Under the pieces are notes generated by a model, which did not search any database, was not told where the DNA came from, and worked only from the letters and a program-made list of their open reading frames with translations. This document shows, piece by piece, positions 58,728 to 64,000 of a DNA stretch of 64,000 nucleotides. Source of the stretch: Euptelea pleiosperma (Eukaryota; Streptophyta; Magnoliopsida; Ranunculales; Eupteleaceae); assembly GCA_035048495.1 (NCBI GenBank), contig CM068547.1:28155913-28219912 (forward strand). Direction: 5' to 3'. Numbering within the stretch: position 1 is the first letter of the stretch; the number at the start of each line of letters is the position of its first letter. The position numbers and the translations under genes are program-made.

Positions 58728-59001
58728 GGGACGGGATATTGGCACCCGCGTTTTTGCTCAGTAAACCCAAAAATCCCAATCCCCCTTTCTTTACTCATCA
58801 CACCCATAAAAAAAAAAAATAAAAAAAAACCAAAAAAAAAAAAAAACAACAAAGAAGAAGAAGAAAGAGGAGGCTGCCGGCCGTCACCATTGCAGGTACG
58901 CCCCATTTTCTCTCTCCCTCTCCCTCTCTTCCTCTCCCTCTCCCTCTTCCTCTCCCTCTCTCTCTCTCTTGCTCTCCCTCTACCTTTCCCTCTCCCTCTC
59001 C

Positions 59002-59035
<34 letters not shown>

Positions 59036-59375
59036 AGTTTCGGGATGCCTTGGCAGCCCGAGGGAAGCCCAAGGTCGAGTGTGGCATGCCAAACTCGACC
59101 TCAGGGGCTGCCGAGGCAGCCCGAAATGAGAGAGAGAGAGAGAGAGAGAGAGGATGCACCTGCGGTATTGATTGTGGCGGCCTCCTCCTCCTCCTCCTCC
59201 TCCTTCTTCTTCTCATTTTTTTGATTTTTTTTGGTTGAGAGAGAGGGAGAGAGAGAAAGGTACCTATGGTGGTGGTGGCCTCCTCTTCCTCCTTCTTCTT
59301 CTTTTCTTTTCTCTGGTTTTTTGTTTTTGGTGGTGGGTTTACTGAGCGAAAACGCGGGTGCTAATATCCCGTCCC
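58728..59375. mobile_element. Foldback element, 648 bp, with 8-bp target duplication
   Basis: The arm GGGACGGGATATTGGCACCC, continuing CGCGTTTTTGCTCAGTAAACC, is inverted at the right end, where it reaches CCCGTCCC. AAAACTTA flanks it exactly at 58720-58727 and 59376-59383. Further inward CT-rich and GA-rich tracts and GGCTGCC blocks also pair, so the whole element is nearly one long palindrome. The centre contains TTGGCAGCCCGAGG and its inverse. The 8-bp duplication suggests hAT. Confidence 0.88.
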
Positions 59376-59564
59376 AAAACTTATTCTTAATTTTTTTTAT
59401 TTCTTTAACCCTTCTTCTTCCTTCACACTTTCTCTGCACAATTTCTCTTCTTTCTCTTTATACCTTCTATATATTCTCTCTACTATTCTCTCTACACAAA
59501 ACACAAGGCTAGGCTCTCCTTTTATGGCCAATGATAGAATAAATAACCTAACACATATTCTTAG

Positions 59565-60144
59565 GCTCCTATTACAACTCTTCAAGCTGAACTCTTGGCG
59601 ATTATTATTGGCATAGACATTGTTTGGGTTAAGGGTTGGCACTCCATCTGGTTATAAAGCAACTGTGAAATGCCGATTCATCTTCTTAAGATGAAGTCAG
59701 AAGATGTTCTATGGAAACTTAGAAACCAATGGTTCAACTGTTTGCACAAATCAGCAATATGAATTTTCGATGCTCACACATTTACTGAGAAGGAGTGCAG
59801 ATAAGCTAGCTAACTGGGGCTCTAACACGGATGGATCGGCCATCTTTTGGTGGAACTCCACCCCCTGCGCGAAGGATGAAGTTGTTTTCAACCTCATATG
59901 CCAACCAACATACAGATTCCATTTTTGCTAGGCGCTTGGGCTTCTTTGGTTTTCATTGGGTATAAACAATTTTCTTCAGCCTTTCAGCTTGGCTGTCATG
60001 TAACTGGTCCAGAATAAGTGAACTCCTAGGCCGAAGGTGATATACCCAGTGATTCCTTCCCTGGTTTCGCCTCTTTGAGTCTATTTGGTTGTAACTCATT
60101 TTTTTCATCAATAAACTTATTTTCTTCTTCCAAAAAAAAAAAAT
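59565..60144 (+). mobile_element. L1-type LINE 3' end with RNase H remnant
   Basis: LQAELLAIIIGIDIVWVKGW at about 59580-59640 and LTHLLRRSADKLANWG at about 59772-59820 match the RNase H region of plant L1 LINEs. A 3' UTR rich in GTTTCGCCTCTTTG and TTGTAACTCATTTTTTTCAT leads to a run of 12 A at 60132-60143. The reading frame is broken by stops. This copy is unrelated in position and strand to the LINE at 26176-27112. Confidence 0.75.
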
Positions 60145-61930
60145 ATTAACCGAATTAAAGTCTATTTTCTTGGTTCATATTAACTAAAACAAACAACCTA
60201 GGTACATTCCTCATTTTCCATACAACTATATCCATTTTCTAAAAACCTGTAGGACACGTAATAGAGGAGTTCATGGAGCATTTCGACCGCCAAAAGTCCA
60301 AACGACGCTAAAAAGGACGTAACGGGCTTTAACGTTAAAGATACACTAAAAAGGACATAATAGGCATTAAAATAATTATTTTTAGTGTCGGAATTGCACG
60401 GGACCGGACTTCTTTGAAAGGAAACAACGAGATATTTGATAATCATAAGCTTTTCTTATATTGTACGCCTAATTTTGACCAAATTCCATTGTTTAGTGGG
60501 TAAAAATGGCAATTCGACTATTCTTGGAGAATTTCGTTTTAGCAATAACTTGAGTCGTGGAAATCAGAATCACTCTCCGTCGATTCTGACGTGTTTTTAA
60601 GATCTGCGACTATCCATTCTATCCATAGTAGGAATTTTTTTTTTATAATTTTTTCTATTTTAGCAGTTTTAGAATTTTAGTAAGTTTCTAATTCTCTTTA
60701 CTGATTTGCTGTATTTGAGGGCCTATTTGGCAAACCCAAAATAAGTCAAAATTTGGCTTCTAAAATCAAAAAAGCTAAAAAGTTTGTTTGGGTATGATTA
60801 ATGAAATTGATTTTTTCAAGTCAAAAACTTGATTTTTGTTCAAGCCAATTTTTTTTGCTTTTTGATTCCCGCGGAAGTTGAAGCAAAAAAAATTGCGTGC
60901 GACTGCGCATTATAAACTTAAGTAAATTATTTGAAATACCGCTTTTACCCATATGAAATATTTAAAACAAAATAAAATTACATGTCTATCCCATCTTTCT
61001 CTCTCTCGTCCAAAACAACAACAACAACTAGGGATTTTTGTGAATTCTCTTCTTTTGCAAGCTTCGACACTGTTGCTTCTCACCGATTTGGACACTGTTG
61101 CTGCTCACATTCTTTTTCCCCCTCGTTTAGGGTATGAACCCTCCTCCCATCTCTCCTTCTAGGCTTGAGGATTTTGTTCTTGTTTCTCTTCTCGACCTGC
61201 AACTCTCATGGAGTTCTAGTCCTTGCATCGTTTAAATACTTATGTCAAGGACTTTCTTTGTTTGATTTCCAATGGTTTTCCATTGCCCCATCAAAATATC
61301 CATGGATGTGCATGGTGGGATCGTTTCGTGCATCCGAATAGAAACGTTTGCAAGGCCAAGCTTGAGTTCTCTCCAAACGTTAAAAATAACTAAAAAACAA
61401 AAATAAAAAAGAATTTGTATGGTTTCCTTTCTGTTATTGGTTTTCCATTGCCCCATCAAATTGATTAAGCAACGCATCTTGCAGAAAGTGTTTAAGTTGA
61501 CAAAAATCAACATGAGCCACACTGCATGTTTATGTTCTGTCCTTGTGGTTTTCGTGTTTTTGATTTGAACGGGGATGGTTTCTTCCACAACTTGGATTGA
61601 TAATCTTCTCACCTTAGATATGGTACGTATATCTTTGATTTCCTGAAAATCATTCTCTATTTTTTAAAGTTCTTCTTTGTTTTTTGCTTTTCAAAGCTCT
61701 TCAGTTGTTTCCATTGATTTTGAAACTATATGTTCAGATTTTGTGATCGGGAATTCATGTAAAAAACCCCCAAAATATGGCATTTAGATGGATGGCTTTA
61801 TGTTGGATTTGATGTTCTTTTGAGGATTTTTTTCAAAAATTGCAGGGGTTCCAAATGCTCCTGTGGTTTTTTGTCACAGTTGGAGCTCTCTTGGCTGCTT
61901 GTTTTAATTAGATAACCTCTCAAACACTTA
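60145..61930. other. Spacer with a possible transposon end, no gene
   Basis: At 60718 GGGCCTATTTGGCAAACCCA resembles a Harbinger or hAT terminus, and AT-rich words typical of such ends follow, but no partner end was found. TTTTCCATTGCCCCATCAAA occurs twice, at 61273 and 61441. No exon is supported. Confidence 0.4.
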
Positions 61931-62178
61931 GGCCCTGCTTGGTTCAATGCAAATCGGATGCAATGCATTCACTTGCCATGGTTTTGGGACTAAAAGTGAA
62001 TGGTTGGGGAAGTGCAAATGAGTTGGCGTGCAAGTGGTTGCCAAGCCCTTGCAAACTATTTAAGAAAACTGATGAAAGTATGTGCAGCCCAAAAACTATG
62101 GTAAGTGACTGCAATTCAACTCACCCCATTTGCACTGGAGTGCAAAATGCATCCTAGTGTAGGGAACCAAGCAAGGCC
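61931..62178. mobile_element. Tourist-like MITE, 248 bp
   Basis: GGCCCTGCTTGGTTCAATGC and GGGAACCAAGCAAGGCC are inverted ends. TTA precedes the left end and ATA follows the right, close to the 3-bp TTA duplication made by PIF/Harbinger elements. GCAAATG and its inverse recur inside. Confidence 0.65.
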
Positions 62179-62593
62179 ATAGAATGGATTAGTTTTGTTA
62201 TGTTATCTGGGTTCTTTTCAATGTGGTGAGAAATAGAGTGAAACAGAGAACTTTATATAATTGACTTGAGTCGACTCAACAAGTCTATAGTTAGAACTTA
62301 TAACACAGACTTTTCCAAGAATTTGGAAAACCACTAAGGTCCTGTTTGGCAACTTAGTTGGTAATTTACTTCCGAGAATAAAATATATCTATGGTATCTT
62401 ATTATAGTTTGGAGTTATTTCTTTCAGTGACATAGTATCAATTCATAGTCTTTTTATATGGTTTGCAATTTTTATTTGATGATCATCTTATGTCTTGAGA
62501 CTTTCCACCATGAACTAACATTCCAACTTTATAAGTTAATCTCTATTTAATTAACTTTTTATTATTAAATAGTCATTTAAACTGTATTTTTAG

Positions 62594-63652
62594 ATGGCTT
62601 CGAATCAATCTTCACTACAACCATTTGAAGTGGCACAAGAAACCCAAGCACATTGGACACCGCCACAGGAATTATTCTATATAGACTTAATGGTTGATAA
62701 GGTCATTGCACGTGGTGATCATCAAGTGACGTGCGCCTTCTCAAAAGATGAATGGTTGGACATTAGGAAGCAGTATTACCAGTGATGGAGGTTGAAGTAT
62801 GATTTGAAAGCATTCAAAAATAAGATGGCCTATCTTAAAGAGCGATTTAAGGATTTTAAAAAACTCGTGGAGGACAACATTGGATTGGGATGGGATCGAG
62901 AGCTGAGAACTGTCACAGCCCCTCATTCTTGGTGGGAAGATTATTTGAAGGTGATAATTTTTTGAGTCATCGCTAATATATGGACACCTAGTGCTTTAAT
63001 TATAAAATAAATTAAAACTAACATGTCATTGTACTAATAGACACACCCAAGAGCGAGGAGGTTCCGTACTCAAGGTTGTCCTGAGTATGAGAAGTTGGCA
63101 ATGATTTTTGGAGACACAATAGCGACGGGACATCTCCAAGCAACGCTAGACCATGCATTCAACTCTACAGATGGAGATGATGATGACTTGCCTGAAAGTA
63201 TCCCATGTACACCTTTACCCGCAACTCCAATGGAAGGGACGTTCGTCGACACTGCTTATGGGATTGATGAGCAAGACAGGCAAGGAGAACCTCAAAATCG
63301 TTCACGTGCTCTTGGTACTAGCACTGGACATCATAGGCGAGAAAACAAGTCATCTCAATTATCTAAAGCATTGAGGGAAATGGTTGCAGCTTCCCAAGCT
63401 AGAAGAGAAACTCAAACCAAATACTCTATAGCAGAGTGCATGGAGATTTTAAACTGGATGATCCCAGAAGTAGAAGAGGATACATATACATATACATGGA
63501 TGCCATTGAAAAACTTCAAGAGAAAGGATAGAGGGAGACTTTCATTCGTATGTCAGATGAACGAAGACAAGGGTGGTTGCAAAACATTAAGAGAAGGAGA
63601 ATTAATGACGCATTTTTTTGAGATGTTTATAGGAATACTTTTTGATTTTTAA
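62594..63652 (+). pseudogene. Myb/SANT-like ORF1 protein, one in-frame stop
   Basis: Two exons, 62594-62950 and 63041-63652, join in frame across a GT/AG intron of 90 bp. The N-terminal Myb/SANT-like domain is clear: WTPPQELFYIDLMVDKVIAR, KDEWLDIRKQYY, AFKNKMAYLKERFKDFKKLV, then GLGWDRELRTV and WWEDYLK. The next block ARRFRTQGCPEYEKLAMIFG followed by DTIATGHLQ is also typical of plant L10-interacting MYB and Harbinger ORF1 proteins. A TGA at codon 64 (62783-62785) breaks an otherwise open 322-codon frame. In transposons this protein binds the element ends; it could also be a domesticated host gene. A recent point mutation or a sequence error would explain the single stop. Confidence 0.8.
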
Positions 63653-63911
63653 ATACTATATAATTTTATGAAGAGAGGTCTTCATATATACTCTATAATT
63701 TTTTGGTTTCTATGGGATTGATTTGTGGATGTTTTCATTTCGATTATCTTATCATGAACTTTGATGTGGATATAAACATCTTCTATGAGTATTTTGATAA
63801 AATTTTATGAATGTATTTCTTTGGAGTTTTATATTTTGTTTATAACTAAAAATTTAATCTTCCTTGCAAATATATTGACACAATAGGTTGAAAATAGGTA
63901 CAAAAACTGAA
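63653..63911. other. AT-rich spacer between ORF1 and ORF2
   Basis: Nothing beyond AT-rich sequence is seen. ACACAATAG just before 63890 could be a splice acceptor. Confidence 0.4.
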
Positions 63912-64000
63912 ATGAGTGATATTAGTTATATAGAATGGGAGATTGCCGAATTGATTGCATTAGATGCGGTAAATGGCTATAATTGCAAGTACTTTTACAA
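63912..64000 (+). CDS. Start of an ORF cut by the window edge
   Basis: From the ATG at 63912 the frame is open to the edge for 29 codons, beginning MSDISYIEWEIAELIALDAV. The position after the Myb-like ORF suggests the Harbinger transposase, but no catalytic motif is inside the window, so this is inference from context. Confidence 0.3.
   Translation, partial: MSDISYIEWEIAELIALDAVNGYNCKYFY

Larger units (their letters stand above)
62338..64000 (+). mobile_element. PIF/Harbinger-type DNA transposon, left part
   Basis: GGTCCTGTTTGGCAACTTAG at 62338 follows TAA, matching the terminus and 3-bp target site of PIF/Harbinger elements. The Myb-like ORF1 at 62594-63652 and a new ORF from 63912 fit the two-gene layout of these transposons. 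The right end lies outside the window, so the class rests on ORF1 and the left end. Confidence 0.55.

Noticed and set aside
58544..59092. 182-codon minus-strand ORF rich in Arg-Glu repeats
   Set aside because: It is the translation of CT/GA low-complexity tracts inside the 648-bp foldback element and its flank.

Overview
This is a stretch of angiosperm nuclear DNA: GT/AG introns, plant-type genes, plant LTR retrotransposons, LINEs, SINEs and many MITEs, at low gene density. A large-genome woody plant, for example a magnoliid or basal eudicot, is a guess that the sequence cannot settle. No bacterial, viral, CRISPR or organellar segment was seen. I found no undescribed biological system. The most unusual material is a small tryptophan-rich first-exon locus present in three copies, and a MITE family that carries G-boxes next to gene starts.

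Genes. (1) The first four coding exons of eIF3b lie on the minus strand at 2103-4488 and the rest is not in the window. (2) An unidentified minus-strand gene has a 5' leader ending at 8724 and one coding exon at 6019-6099. (3) An intact single-exon RING-H2 protein lies on the plus strand at 13297-14031. (4) A broken Werner-type 3'-5' exonuclease copy starts at 14999. (5) A complete four-exon VPS55 gene, a membrane protein of endosomal sorting, lies on the minus strand at 16621-18017. (6) A GDSL esterase/lipase pseudogene lies at 29455-29795. (7) A Myb/SANT-like ORF1 of a PIF/Harbinger-type transposon lies at 62594-63652, with the possible start of a second ORF at the right edge.

Mobile DNA by region. 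1-553 holds a TRIM-type tandem LTR array. 8940-12335 is dense in long palindromic MITEs, some of them Mutator-like with 9-bp target duplications elsewhere in the window. 19390-20140 holds an RTE-like LINE relic. 25648-27180 holds a CACTA end with a captured LINE piece beside an L1-type LINE 3' part. 30484-30576 is a 5S rRNA-derived sequence. 30625-35212 is a decayed Copia element on the minus strand with both LTRs. 35284-38082 is MITE-rich and includes a minisatellite grown out of a MITE arm. 38083-42694 is a Gypsy-like LTR insertion that splits a MITE. 43865-51448 is a tandem segmental duplication of about 3.3-3.6 kb; a tRNA-derived SINE is present only in copy A and a hAT MITE only in copy B. 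58728-59375 is a foldback element with an 8-bp target duplication, and 59565-60144 is a LINE 3' end.

The genes do not form a functional cluster. Their shared feature is that transposons sit against predicted 5' ends: a MITE about 35 bp from the leader of the unidentified gene, and a Mutator-like MITE beside a possible VPS55 leader.
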